In this document: piece by piece, positions 1 to 9,554 of the stretch | Position numbering within the stretch: position 1 is the stretch's first letter | Layout of the letters: each line of letters begins with the position of its first letter | NCBI RefSeq assembly: GCF_045862395.1 | Contig: NZ_AP023087.1 | Coordinates: forward strand, 4,402,001 to 4,466,000 | Reading direction: 5' to 3' | DNA from: Marinicellulosiphila megalodicopiae | Lineage (GTDB): Bacteria > Pseudomonadota > Gammaproteobacteria > Pseudomonadales > Natronospirillaceae | DNA: 64,000 nt | Position numbers and translations under genes: made by a program | Notes under the pieces: model-generated | Database searches by the model: none | What the model saw: the letters and a program-made list of their open reading frames with translations, nothing else | What the model was told of the DNA's origin: nothing

Positions 1-3000
1 ACTATTGAATCTCCAACAAGATAATTATTAGTAATTTCAAAACGCTGTATTTTTGTAGATTTTACTAATTGTGAATTATAGTCATTAAATTTAGTTGAAT
101 AATTATCATCGAATGTATATTGATAAATATGAGTATAAGTAACTTCATTTTCGACCATATCTGTTACTGGGTTAATATAAGTCTCAATTATATTTTTAGG
201 TCTAAAAATATCGGTTGAATCTTTAAAAGTAGATATCCGTTTTTTTGAAATAGGTTGCCCATCTAATGCAAATAGTTCAGTTTCCTCTTTTGATAAATAT
301 GTGAAATATACATTATTAATTTCAATAAAATTATAAACCTTCTTTACTAGAGAAGGTGCCCCGTCAATTTCTGAAGGTGTCGCCAAAGAGCGTGCCATTG
401 CATTAACATTACCTGCTTTTGATTTTGACAGAATAGTTGAATCATCATCGCCTGAAATACCGGGATAAAATGAACTAGGTAATTGAGCAATAACATTTTC
501 AGCAGTATCGCCTTCATAATAAGATTTTGAAATTTCTTTTACTTTACCTATGAATGGAAATTCTAAATAGAATTGTGATCGGGTCACACTTGCATTGCTG
601 GTTGTACTTGTACTACGATTTAACGTTGTGTCAAATTCTTTTACGCTTGTAATAAATTCAAATCCAGTAAAGCCTTTACTTGATCCAACTGAAAAAGATT
701 CATCTTGTTTATGGTAAAACCCACCAGCGTATTGATAAAATATTTTTGAATCATTTGTTGTGATGCTTTTAACTAAGTCAACATTAGTTAAGTTGTGGGC
801 CTTTATAAATTTTGAATTATAATTTTTATCTGTTTTAACGTAGATACCTTGAGGACCATAGATATTTTTATCTTTTGTATTTGCGTAACCGAATGTGGTT
901 TGTTGGCCAAAACTATCTGAAAAACCATTAAATGTAAGTTTATTTTTTTTGCTTCCGTAATATATTGTAGTTGGATTTGACCCACCATAACAACATACAT
1001 CACTTTGAATAACTAAATCAGATTTTTCGTCACCATCAATATCAACCATAAATACAGATGCACTGTAATATCCGTATGAATCTTGTGAGAAGACAATTTT
1101 TGATGCTAAATAATCAATACCTGCAGTTTCTTTATTATATACACCTAATCTTGCTTCAACCGTATAACCATCTCGATTTAAGTATACAAAATCTTTAACT
1201 CCATCCATATTAATATCAATAAAATTAAAAGGTCTTATTGTATATTTTTTATTATGACCAATTAATGTAGCATCAGGCATATTGGTTAATGTATCCTCTA
1301 CCTCATCATCTGTAATTAAAAGATTAAAGCGATAATTAATTTTTCGAAAAAAAGAACCGTCACCTTTATTGATATAAATATCACTAAATGCACCTCTTAA
1401 TACCAGCGCATCATCCAAACCATCTGAATTAACATCAAAAACATAAACAATATCATCACCATCATTTGTATCAAAATATGTTCGAGTATCAAGACCACTT
1501 GATGTTTCTGTCTTGGAATATTTAATTTTTTCTGATTGCCCATCCCCATCAATATCAATGGTAACTGCATATTTATCCTCCCCGTCTTTCTCAAGAATCA
1601 GATCACTAAAAATTAATTTATTCCACCCTCCAGAATCCATTATCGAATATTCTTTATTCGCTAATGTACTATAATTTTGCCTAGTATAGTCATAACTATC
1701 ACTCGACACTAAATCTATTGACTCTGGTGTTATTTTATAAATACCATAAAAAGATGAATATTCTCTAGTACTTTGAGTTGATACTTCCCACCCCGTACCA
1801 TTTCCATGTATAAACAAATCCTCTTCACCATCTCCATCAATATCTTGAACAGAAATATTAGCTTGATTAGTACTATAGTTTAATTTGGAACTATAACCCG
1901 CTGGCACTAATTCTAAATCAGAACTAAACACACTACTAAATGATCTATTAACGTTTTTTAATACACCAAACGACCAATCTCTACTATAGATATTTGCATT
2001 AACCGTATATAGATCCAGCACACCATCATCATTATAATCATAGAATACTGAATTACCGCCCGTCTGTAATAACCCTCCAACTTCTTCAAAATCAAAAATA
2101 TCACCAAATGATTCAAGCTCCCAATCAAATTCAATTTTTTCCAATGCTTTATTATTTGGTAAATGCTCTTGAACAAAATGTAGGTAAGGAACCTCAGCAT
2201 TACCAAAGCCTGAGATTGAATTATCATTTTCATTAGAATATCCTAAATTATATGTTCTAAAAAACTTATCATCAGTTGTAATGGTAATATAATCTAAAAT
2301 CATTTCATGTTTAAATAAACTACCTTCGTTGTAATACGGTAAATATTTATTTTTTGCTTGATAAAAGAATTCAATCTTTGAATTACCATATTCTATAATT
2401 GATAATTGTTTTTCTTTTGCACCAGATACTGAATCAAAATCTTCATATGCATAGCTTATAATCTGCCCGAACTTATTTTTCTTTTCTGTCAACATCCATC
2501 TTAATGGATTTATATAGGTACCCGCTAATTGGAAGTATTGATTAGTACCACCTGTCACTTCGTGAATAATACTTGTGTACGATGTTTTCCCTATTACAAT
2601 ACTACTAATATCATTATAACTGACTTTACCAAATGAATATAACTCACCATTATTTGTTTCGACTTCCCAATATGGTGATGTTCTATAATGAGGGAGCTCA
2701 TTTAAAAAGTAAGTCTGAGCTTCGATGTATTTGAATAAATATCCACTATCAATTTCTGTTCGATATATACCATCGTCAACCTCAATTAATTCCTGCCCAC
2801 TAAAACAAAATTGATCATTTCCATCAAAATTAATACCTTCAACATATGGCATTTTAGTTTTGCATCGATATATAGACTGAGTAGCAGATAAGCCCCCACC
2901 CTTACCCAATAACCCTACTCCTGCCTGGCTATCAAATGTCAACTCAACTTCAGGTTGAAAATCACCAGGTCCTTTTGGTAAAGTTAATGGTATATTCCAA

Positions 3001-3623
3001 TTGGCCGAACCTGTTTGCGTCACACTAGCATTAATTTGTGTTGCACCTACTATAATTTCTTTTTGATCATTAATACTAGAAGTTAATTCAGGATCACTCG
3101 ATTTAGCTAATTTTCTTGGAGCAATTGACAATTTTAAAGAACCATTTTTTGCTGTCACTGCAATATTTTCAAGGCTAGGAAGATCTAAGTACTCTTTTAA
3201 TAGAAGCGCTGCCTGAGGGTATTGATTAGTATCGGCCTGTAATATCATGGAGGCATTGTTATTTTGCGTATTTGCAATCAATAAATCCATTTCCTGGTCA
3301 TTATTTACATCAGCATTTTCAATCGAATAATTATTTAAATCATGTTGTTGTGTAAAAAAATCAGATGCCACATGCTCTAATTTTTGAGGCTGCCCTAAAC
3401 TCCCATCTGCTAGTTTTTCCATATAAAAATCATCAAATGCAGATAAATTAATTGGCAATATTACTTTGCCAGCTAAAAATATCATTTGTTCTTCTGCGAC
3501 AAAATATAAAGCATTATTGTCTTCATAGACCGTAATTTTTTCAATATCCAACTGATTCCCTGCCATCGATAGGCAAGTACAAGTAGCAGCAATAAAGCCA
3601 ACTACAAATTTGATGATTTTCAT
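1..3623 (-). CDS. SpvB/VCBS-repeat RHS-like exported protein (3' end outside window)
   Basis: The reading frame is open from an ATG at 3623 to the window edge, about 1,207 codons, and AGGAAA lies upstream as ribosome binding site. Residues 1-21 look like a signal peptide. Around residues 150-240 is an SpvB/TcaC-type N-terminal region, including the motif FDSQAGVGLLGKGGGLSAT, which resembles the start of Salmonella SpvB and insecticidal TcB proteins. The middle holds several FG-GAP/VCBS calcium-binding motifs of the DxDxDG kind (DIDGDGEEDLF, DINMDGVKDFV, DIDGDEKSDLV), expected to form a beta-propeller. Proteins with this layout usually continue into YD/RHS repeats and a variable C-terminal toxin; that part is not visible here. 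Role as a secreted toxin carrier or surface protein is inferred from the family. Confidence 0.8.
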   Translation of the reverse strand, partial: MKIIKFVVGFIAATCTCLSMAGNQLDIEKITVYEDNNALYFVAEEQMIFLAGKVILPINLSAFDDFYMEKLADGSLGQPQKLEHVASDFFTQQHDLNNYSIENADVNNDQEMDLLIANTQNNNASMILQADTNQYPQAALLLKEYLDLPSLENIAVTAKNGSLKLSIAPRKLAKSSDPELTSSINDQKEIIVGATQINASVTQTGSANWNIPLTLPKGPGDFQPEVELTFDSQAGVGLLGKGGGLSATQSIYRCKTKMPYVEGINFDGNDQFCFSGQELIEVDDGIYRTEIDSGYLFKYIEAQTYFLNELPHYRTSPYWEVETNNGELYSFGKVSYNDISSIVIGKTSYTSIIHEVTGGTNQYFQLAGTYINPLRWMLTEKKNKFGQIISYAYEDFDSVSGAKEKQLSIIEYGNSKIEFFYQAKNKYLPYYNEGSLFKHEMILDYITITTDDKFFRTYNLGYSNENDNSISGFGNAEVPYLHFVQEHLPNNKALEKIEFDWELESFGDIFDFEEVGGLLQTGGNSVFYDYNDDGVLDLYTVNANIYSRDWSFGVLKNVNRSFSSVFSSDLELVPAGYSSKLNYSTNQANISVQDIDGDGEEDLFIHGNGTGWEVSTQSTREYSSFYGIYKITPESIDLVSSDSYDYTRQNYSTLANKEYSIMDSGGWNKLIFSDLILEKDGEDKYAVTIDIDGDGQSEKIKYSKTETSSGLDTRTYFDTNDGDDIVYVFDVNSDGLDDALVLRGAFSDIYINKGDGSFFRKINYRFNLLITDDEVEDTLTNMPDATLIGHNKKYTIRPFNFIDINMDGVKDFVYLNRDGYTVEARLGVYNKETAGIDYLASKIVFSQDSYGYYSASVFMVDIDGDEKSDLVIQSDVCCYGGSNPTTIYYGSKKNKLTFNGFSDSFGQQTTFGYANTKDKNIYGPQGIYVKTDKNYNSKFIKAHNLTNVDLVKSITTNDSKIFYQYAGGFYHKQDESFSVGSSKGFTGFEFITSVKEFDTTLNRSTSTTSNASVTRSQFYLEFPFIGKVKEISKSYYEGDTAENVIAQLPSSFYPGISGDDDSTILSKSKAGNVNAMARSLATPSEIDGAPSLVKKVYNFIEINNVYFTYLSKEETELFALDGQPISKKRISTFKDSTDIFRPKNIIETYINPVTDMVENEVTYTHIYQYTFDDNYSTKFNDYNSQLVKSTKIQRFEITNNYLVGDSI

Positions 3624-3707
3624 TTTCTTTCCTATTGATTTAAAAAATCAAGCACAGTAAATATCCAAATATCTACCGCGCCATTTTTTGAATGTGTTAT
3701 CTACTCG

Positions 3708-4532
3708 TTATTGATCCAACTGAACGAACGTCAGTTGAGATACGTTATTACCATTGTAAGAAATACAATTAGCATGTACCTGTGCGTTGACTTTTTCCCT
3801 ACTTAAATATGACGCTAACGATACTGTTAAAATTCGATCCACTACGAATGAATTACCAGAAACCGTATACAAATAAGTTTGATGTTCTGGATTATTTGAA
3901 CAAGACTCATTAAAAAGTGCATGTCCATCAGAGTCAACCAATTTTATTTTTAAGCGCCCGTCATCTAACAATTTTATAGATTTAACTTCGAATGTGGTTT
4001 GGATTGAACTATCAGGCTGAGAAGCATCAGTTTCAGTAGCTGTAGCTGTTTCTGTAGCTGTTTCTGTAGCTGTTTCCGTAGCTGTTTCCGTTGCTGTTTC
4101 TGTAGCTGTTTCTGTAGCTGTTTCCGTAGCTGTTTCTGTTGTCCCACTAGAACTCCCACAGAATGTACCACTTATTTCAGGTGCTTGAATACTTGAGCCA
4201 GAAGTTAAATTTAAAGAAAAGTACAATACCTTTACACTATTTGGCGGCACAGAGGTATATGCAAAGTCATCCCATTGATACAATTTGCTTGAATCAAATT
4301 GACCATCACCCCATGAGTTACTGATGGTGGCATTAGGAAAACTTGCATGAATATACCAATCTTCAATACTTGCACCGGATTCGTTTACAAATTCAATTCG
4401 TGCATTCGCTCCGCTTCCCCAATTATTATCAATGGAGAAAGTACAACTTGCATTTGCAACTTGTGATAAACAAGTGACACTTAATAAAGTTATCGCGACT
4501 ATCCACTTACTATTTTTAAATAAGTTATTCAT
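3708..4532 (-). CDS. Secreted CBM2-like carbohydrate-binding protein with TETA-repeat linker
   Basis: 274 residues starting at an ATG behind GGAAG. A signal peptide ends near VANA (residue 28). Residues 29-128 form a CBM2-type module: it is bracketed by cysteines, and contains NNWGSGANARIEFVNES and a SWGDG segment with aromatic residues, as in cellulose/chitin-binding domains. A linker of about ten TETA units follows (about residues 131-170). The C-terminal domain (about 180-274) has the pattern DDGRLKIKLVDSDG, later Cys residues and a closing LTFVQLDQ, and is clearly related to the whole mature protein encoded immediately upstream. No catalytic domain is visible, so it probably binds polysaccharide at or outside the cell surface. 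The two genes are probably co-transcribed. Confidence 0.8.
   Translation of the reverse strand: MNNLFKNSKWIVAITLLSVTCLSQVANASCTFSIDNNWGSGANARIEFVNESGASIEDWYIHASFPNATISNSWGDGQFDSSKLYQWDDFAYTSVPPNSVKVLYFSLNLTSGSSIQAPEISGTFCGSSSGTTETATETATETATETATETATETATETATETATATETDASQPDSSIQTTFEVKSIKLLDDGRLKIKLVDSDGHALFNESCSNNPEHQTYLYTVSGNSFVVDRILTVSLASYLSREKVNAQVHANCISYNGNNVSQLTFVQLDQ
4030..4140 (-). repeat. 12-bp tandem repeat encoding the TETA linker
   Basis: About nine copies of a 12-bp unit (GCTGTTTCTGTA on the plus strand, with C/T variants) lie in frame inside the CBM2-like gene. They encode Thr-Glu-Thr-Ala. The unit is a multiple of three, so copy-number change would lengthen or shorten the linker without a frameshift. 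Confidence 0.9.
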
Positions 4533-4566
4533 TTTACTTCCTAAATTTTCAAAAAAATAAAATAAA

Positions 4567-4941
4567 TTAATCTAAATTTAATTCGATATACGTTAACTGA
4601 GAACGGCTACCCCATTTATCAACACAATCACTATGGACACCGGCATTAACTGTAAGGTCTGACATTTGAGCAGTTAAGGCAATCGTTAAAGCACGATCCG
4701 TCATAGCTCCGTTATTTAAATCCGTAAATATTTTACCAGTTCCATCATATTGTCCACCTGCACAATTTGATTCAATGACCGCTCCAGGATTATTCACATC
4801 TTCTAAAATTAAGTATAAAGATCCATCATCCCAAATACGTGCTTCTAATATTTTGTATTCACCTTCTTTTTCAATACCTGCAACTGAGCTAAAAGAAAGT
4901 GCTGATAAGAATACTGCTGATAATGTTTTTTTAATGGACAT
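4567..4941 (-). CDS. Small secreted protein, paralogue of the CBM2 protein's C-terminal domain
   Basis: The preferred start is the ATG at 4941 (AAAGGAAC upstream), giving 124 residues beginning MSIKKTLSAVFLSALSFSSVAG, a clear signal peptide. The open frame extends 26 codons further upstream but has no better start. The mature part shares a pattern with residues 180-274 of the neighbouring CBM2-like protein: ILEARIWDDGSLYLILED, Cys residues at like positions, DRALTIALTAQM, and a final LTYIELNLD. I do not recognise a named family. It may be the free-standing form of an accessory domain acting in the periplasm or outside the cell. Confidence 0.75.
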   Translation of the reverse strand: MSIKKTLSAVFLSALSFSSVAGIEKEGEYKILEARIWDDGSLYLILEDVNNPGAVIESNCAGGQYDGTGKIFTDLNNGAMTDRALTIALTAQMSDLTVNAGVHSDCVDKWGSRSQLTYIELNLD

Positions 4942-5025
4942 AATAAGTTCCTTTATGCATATACATGCACTGATTGAGTTAAATTTGCGAGATATTATAA
5001 TGATTGAGAACCAATTCACAATTTA

Positions 5026-5053
5026 TTTTTGATTTTTGATTTTTGATTTTTGA
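5026..5053. repeat. Four tandem copies of TTTTTGA
   Basis: A perfect heptamer repeat lies about 85 bp upstream of the ATG at 4941, in the probable promoter region of the two secreted-protein genes. Copy-number slippage there could change promoter spacing; this is inference only. Confidence 0.85.
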
Positions 5054-5189
5054 TTTTTTAAAAAAGTATTTGCTACATACAAAAATATTATGACAAATAT
5101 ATTTTATACATTTTTGAAAAATATTTTACTTCCCATACATAATTTTTATTTATATTACTTCTTCTATCCATTTAAGGTGAATTTCATCC

Positions 5190-5225
5190 AAAAAAAACGC
5201 CACTCAGGTCACCCCAAGTAGCGTT
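5190..5225 (-). terminator. Rho-independent terminator of the atp operon
   Basis: On the minus strand, just after atpC, the arms AACGCTAC and GTGGCGTT (one mismatch) enclose a 14-base loop and are followed by a run of T. It is well placed to end the atp transcript. Confidence 0.8.
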
Positions 5226-5251
5226 AGCATTTGTATTTAACTATTATTCAA

Positions 5252-5668
5252 TCAACGATGTGAGCGAATCTCAGCTAATACTTTCAATTGCGCCATAGCC
5301 ATTGCTAATTTAGCAGTTGCTTCGTCGTAGTTCACTTTACCCGCTTTGCCAGATAGCGCATCTTCCGCTTCTTGCTTGGCTTTTTGTGCAGCGGACTTGT
5401 CTAAGTCAGCAGCACGGATTGCCGTGTCTGCTAAGATAGTGACGTGCTTTGGTTGAATTTCGATGTATCCACCCGAGACAAAAAACAATTTTTCTTCGCC
5501 TTCAACGTTGATGCGTACGTGTCCTGGTTTAATACCAGTTAGTAACGGTGCGTGACCTGGGCGAATACCTAATTCACCCATTTCACCCGTTACCACAACC
5601 ACTTCAACAGGGCCGGAAAAAATCAGTTCTTCAGCGCTAACAATGTCGCAGAGTACTGTCTTTGCCAT
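5252..5668 (-). CDS. atpC: F1Fo ATP synthase subunit epsilon
   Basis: 138 residues, close to the 139 of E. coli AtpC. The N-terminal beta-sandwich is clear (VVVVTGEMGELGIRPGHAPLLTGIKPG), followed by a two-helix C-terminal domain ending LAEIRSHR. The subunit sits on the F1 central stalk with gamma, and its C-terminal helices can inhibit ATP hydrolysis in the family. It is the last gene of the atp operon, 12 bp after atpD, with a terminator directly downstream. Confidence 0.97.
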   Translation of the reverse strand: MAKTVLCDIVSAEELIFSGPVEVVVVTGEMGELGIRPGHAPLLTGIKPGHVRINVEGEEKLFFVSGGYIEIQPKHVTILADTAIRAADLDKSAAQKAKQEAEDALSGKAGKVNYDEATAKLAMAMAQLKVLAEIRSHR

Positions 5669-5680
5669 TGTGCTTCTCCT

Positions 5681-7090
5681 TTACGCTTTTTCGCGTAATG
5701 CGTGAGCGGCTAATACTTCGTCAAGTCCGCCTTTCATGTAGAAGTCTTGCTCTACAATGTGGTCAAACTCACCCGCTAAGATGCCTTTGAATGCTGCTAA
5801 TGTATCTTTTAAAGCTACATATTTACCTGGAGCACCAGTGAAGACTTCTGCAACGAAGAACGGCTGAGATAAGAAACGCTGTACTTTACGAGCACGGTTT
5901 ACTGTTTGCTTATCTGCTTCAGACAATTCATCCATACCTAAGATAGCGATGATGTCTTTTAGCTCGTTATAACGCTGAATGATGTTTTGCACGCTAGATG
6001 CAATATCATAATGCTCTTGACCAACAACTAGTGGATCAAGTTGACGTGATGTTGAATCCAAAGGATCAATCGCTGGGTAGATACCCAATGATGCGATATC
6101 ACGGCTAAGTACAACAGTTGCATCTAAGTGAGCAAAGGTAGTTGCAGGAGACGGATCGGTTAAATCATCCGCAGGTACGTATACCGCTTGGATTGATGTA
6201 ATAGAACCGGTCTTCGTAGAAGTAATACGCTCTTGTAATACACCCATTTCTTCAGCAAGTGTTGGTTGGTAACCAACGGCTGATGGCATACGACCTAGTA
6301 GTGCAGAAACTTCTGTACCAGCTAACGTATAACGGTAGATGTTATCAACGAACAATAGTACGTCTTTACCTTCGTCACGGAATTTCTCAGCCATTGTCAA
6401 ACCAGTCAAGGCAACACGTAAACGGTTTCCTGGTGGCTCGTTCATTTGGCCATAAACCATCGCAACTTTTGATTTGTCGAATTGATCAACATTAACAATG
6501 CCAGATTCCTGCATTTCGTGATAGAAATCGTTACCTTCACGAGTACGCTCACCTACACCAGCAAATACTGATAAACCAGAATGCTGAATAGCGATGTTGT
6601 TAATTAATTCCATCATGTTTACAGTTTTACCAACACCGGCACCACCGAACAAACCAACTTTACCACCTTTTGCAAAAGGGCAAACTAAGTCAATTACTTT
6701 GATACCTGTTTCTAGTAATTCTGCAGTTAATGATTGTTCTGCATAAGTGGGTGCAGCACGGTGAATAGACATACGCTCTTCTTCACCGATAGGGCCACAC
6801 TCATCAATTGGGTTACCAAGTACATCCATAATACGACCCAAAGTTGCTGTACCTACTGGTACGGCGATTGGTGCATTAGTCGTTGTAACTTCGATGCCAC
6901 GTTTAAGGCCTTCAGTTGAACCCATTGCAATGGTACGCACTATGCCATCGCCTAACTGTTGTTGAACTTCTAGTACGGTTGGGTAACCGACTAAGTTCAG
7001 TGCGTCATATACTTTTGGTACTGAATTACGTGGAAATTCCACGTCAATTACAGCACCAATAATTTGTACGATACGACCGTTACTCATCAT
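5681..7090 (-). CDS. atpD: F1Fo ATP synthase subunit beta
   Basis: 469 residues. This is the catalytic subunit of F1, making ATP from ADP and phosphate on the cytoplasmic side of the membrane. The P-loop GGAGVGKT is at residues 149-156, and GERTREGND, the segment DVLLFVDNIYRYTLAGTEVS and PSAVGYQPTLAEEMG are all present, so the active site looks intact. Two ATG codons in a row start the frame; the second gives the usual N-terminus MSNGRIVQIIGAVIDVEFP, and GAGGAT precedes both. It lies between atpG and atpC with short gaps, as expected. Confidence 0.98.
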   Translation of the reverse strand: MMSNGRIVQIIGAVIDVEFPRNSVPKVYDALNLVGYPTVLEVQQQLGDGIVRTIAMGSTEGLKRGIEVTTTNAPIAVPVGTATLGRIMDVLGNPIDECGPIGEEERMSIHRAAPTYAEQSLTAELLETGIKVIDLVCPFAKGGKVGLFGGAGVGKTVNMMELINNIAIQHSGLSVFAGVGERTREGNDFYHEMQESGIVNVDQFDKSKVAMVYGQMNEPPGNRLRVALTGLTMAEKFRDEGKDVLLFVDNIYRYTLAGTEVSALLGRMPSAVGYQPTLAEEMGVLQERITSTKTGSITSIQAVYVPADDLTDPSPATTFAHLDATVVLSRDIASLGIYPAIDPLDSTSRQLDPLVVGQEHYDIASSVQNIIQRYNELKDIIAILGMDELSEADKQTVNRARKVQRFLSQPFFVAEVFTGAPGKYVALKDTLAAFKGILAGEFDHIVEQDFYMKGGLDEVLAAHALREKA

Positions 7091-7105
7091 TGTATCCTCT
7101 TATTC

Positions 7106-7966
7106 TTAAACCGCTGCCGCGCCGCTGACAATCTCAGAAATTTCCTGAGTAATCGCTGCTTGACGTGCTTTGTTATAAATTAGCTCTAATTCATCAATCA
7201 TGTCGCCCGCATTATCGGTGGCGGATTTCATCGCCATCATACGAGAAGCCTGTTCAGAAGCGATGTTTTCCACCACTGCTTGATAGACTTGTGATTCCAC
7301 AAAGCGCGTTAATAGACCATCTAGCAAAGGTTTCGCATCGGGTTCATACATGTAATCCCAGATGTGACTTGCTGAATCATCTTCGCTGGCTTGCAAAGGT
7401 AAAAGCTGTTGAATGTTTGGTGTTTGGGTCATGGTGTTAACGAATTCGTTAAATACAACATACAGACGGTCAATTTTGCCTTCTGTATATGCATCTAACA
7501 TTACTCTAACACTGCCAATAATGTCTTGTAACTCTGGACGATCACCTAAACCAGTCGAGCTGGCTTCGATGTTAAATCCAAGAGTTTTAAAGAATGTCGC
7601 GCCTTTTGATCCTATAGAACAAAGACTCGCTTCTACATCTTTGGCTTTCCAATCCACGATTTGTTTGTTAACAGCTTTGAACAAATTAATATTCAAACCA
7701 CCACACAGTCCACGATCAGACGATACAACGATATAACCTACTCGTTTTACATCACGCTCATTCATGTAAATGTGCTGGTATTCAGGGTTCGCCTGAGCTA
7801 AGTGACCAATCACGCCACGCACTTTTTCTGCGTAGGGTTTAGTCGCGCTCATTCTATCCTGAGCCTTACGCATTTTACTTGCAGCAACCATTTCCATTGC
7901 TGAAGTAATTTTTCGCGTATTTTGAATGCTACCAATTTTGGTGCGAATCTCTTTTCCGGCTGCCAT
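7106..7966 (-). CDS. atpG: F1Fo ATP synthase subunit gamma
   Basis: 286 residues, the usual size. The N-terminal coiled coil (AAGKEIRTKIGSIQNTRKIT then AMEMVAASKMRKAQ) and the C-terminal helix (ASRMMAMKSATDNAGDMI, then LVYNKARQ-like LIYNKARQAAITQEISEIV) form the rotating central stalk linking the c-ring to the catalytic hexamer. SSDRGLCGGLN is the family's conserved Rossmann-like segment. It lies 35 bp after atpA and 15 bp before atpD. Confidence 0.98.
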   Translation of the reverse strand: MAAGKEIRTKIGSIQNTRKITSAMEMVAASKMRKAQDRMSATKPYAEKVRGVIGHLAQANPEYQHIYMNERDVKRVGYIVVSSDRGLCGGLNINLFKAVNKQIVDWKAKDVEASLCSIGSKGATFFKTLGFNIEASSTGLGDRPELQDIIGSVRVMLDAYTEGKIDRLYVVFNEFVNTMTQTPNIQQLLPLQASEDDSASHIWDYMYEPDAKPLLDGLLTRFVESQVYQAVVENIASEQASRMMAMKSATDNAGDMIDELELIYNKARQAAITQEISEIVSGAAAV

Positions 7967-8001
7967 TTATCTACCTATTTCCCAACTTGTTAGACTTGCG
8001 T

Positions 8002-9546
8002 CTACCAAGTTTGAGTTGCCTTAAATTTCTCTAATGCTTCTTTGAAGGTATTAGTAACATCTTCGTTGAATACACCAGATTTAACTAAACCAGTCATGAA
8101 TTCGCCGTATTCAGCGTGCATGAATGAGTGCAACGATGCTTCAAAGCGCAATGCTTCAGCAACTTCAACACCTTTAAGGAAACCATTGTTGGCAGCATAA
8201 ATGATCACAGCCATCTCAGCGATTGACGCTGGAGAATACTGCTTTTGCTTCATCAATTCTGTAACAAGTTGTCCGTGCTCTAATTGAGCGCGAGTCGCGT
8301 CGTCTAAGTCTGAAGCAAACTGAGCAAATGCGGCAAGTTCACGGTATTGCGCTAACGCAGTACGGATACCACCGGATAATTTACCCATTAATTTAGTTTG
8401 TGCTGAACCACCTACACGAGATACCGAGATACCAGCGTTGATTGCTGGACGGATACCTGAGTTGAAAAGGCTGGTTTCTAAGAAGATCTGACCATCTGTA
8501 ATCGAAATTACGTTCGTAGGTACGAATGCAGAAACGTCACCACCTTGAGTTTCAATGATTGGGAAAGCGGTTAAAGAACCGGTTTGACCTTTCACTTCAC
8601 CTTTGGTGAAATCTTCAACGTATTTCGCATTTACACGAGATGCACGCTCTAATAAGCGAGAGTGTAAATAGAATACGTCACCTGGATACGCTTCACGACC
8701 TGGTGGACGTTTAAGCAATAATGAAATTTGACGGTAAGCCCAAGCTTGTTTAGTCAAATCATCATATACGATTAATGCGTCTTCGCCGCGATCACGGAAA
8801 TATTCGCCCATCGCACAACCGGTAAATGCAGCGATAAACTGCATAGATGCTGTTTCAGAAGCAGAGGCAGCAACAATAATTGTATGTGCTAATGCGTCAT
8901 GCTCTTCTAATTTACGTACAACCTGAGCAATCGTTGATTGCTTTTGGCCAATCGCTACGTAAACACACTTAATGCCAGAACCTTTTTGGTTGATGATTGC
9001 ATCAATCGCTACGGCTGTTTTACCCGTTTGACGATCGCCAATGATCAATTCACGTTGACCACGTCCAACAGGTACCATCGCATCAATTGCTTTAACACCG
9101 GTTTGAACTGGTTGATCAACAGATTGACGAGCAATAACGCCCGGTGCAACTTTCTCAACAGGTGCGAATGTTTTCGCATCAATTGGACCTTTGCCATCAA
9201 TTGGGTTACCTAACGCATCTACTACACGGCCTAATAATTCAGGGCCAGTAGGTACTTCTAAGATACGTCCAGTACATTTACATTTTTGTCCTTCGGCTAA
9301 TGACTTGTAATCACCTAGTACTACCGCGCCAACAGAGTCGCGTTCTAGGTTCAATGCCATACCGTATAGGCCGTCTTGAAATTCAATCATCTCACCGTAC
9401 ATAACGTCGGCAAGACCATGAATACGTACAATACCATCAGAAACACTGACGATTGTACCTTCGTTCTGAGCTTCAGTTGAAACATTAGCAGACTCAATAC
9501 GCTGCTTGATGATTTCACTGATTTCAGAAGGATTTAATTGTTGCAT
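8002..9546 (-). CDS. atpA: F1Fo ATP synthase subunit alpha
   Basis: 514 residues. Non-catalytic nucleotide-binding partner of beta in the F1 hexamer. The P-loop GDRQTGKT lies near residues 169-176. ALIVYDDLTKQAWAYRQISLLLKRPPGREA and the C-terminal signature PAINAGISVSRVGGSAQ are present. The start is MQQLNPSEISEIIKQRI, which matches the family's N-terminus that contacts subunit delta. It is 8 bp downstream of atpH. Confidence 0.98.
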   Translation of the reverse strand: MQQLNPSEISEIIKQRIESANVSTEAQNEGTIVSVSDGIVRIHGLADVMYGEMIEFQDGLYGMALNLERDSVGAVVLGDYKSLAEGQKCKCTGRILEVPTGPELLGRVVDALGNPIDGKGPIDAKTFAPVEKVAPGVIARQSVDQPVQTGVKAIDAMVPVGRGQRELIIGDRQTGKTAVAIDAIINQKGSGIKCVYVAIGQKQSTIAQVVRKLEEHDALAHTIIVAASASETASMQFIAAFTGCAMGEYFRDRGEDALIVYDDLTKQAWAYRQISLLLKRPPGREAYPGDVFYLHSRLLERASRVNAKYVEDFTKGEVKGQTGSLTAFPIIETQGGDVSAFVPTNVISITDGQIFLETSLFNSGIRPAINAGISVSRVGGSAQTKLMGKLSGGIRTALAQYRELAAFAQFASDLDDATRAQLEHGQLVTELMKQKQYSPASIAEMAVIIYAANNGFLKGVEVAEALRFEASLHSFMHAEYGEFMTGLVKSGVFNEDVTNTFKEALEKFKATQTW

Positions 9547-9554
9547 GACAACTC

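Noticed and set aside
3974..4171. 65-codon frame rich in Gln-Lys-Leu inside the CBM2-like gene
   Set aside because: It is an out-of-frame reading of the 12-bp linker repeat.
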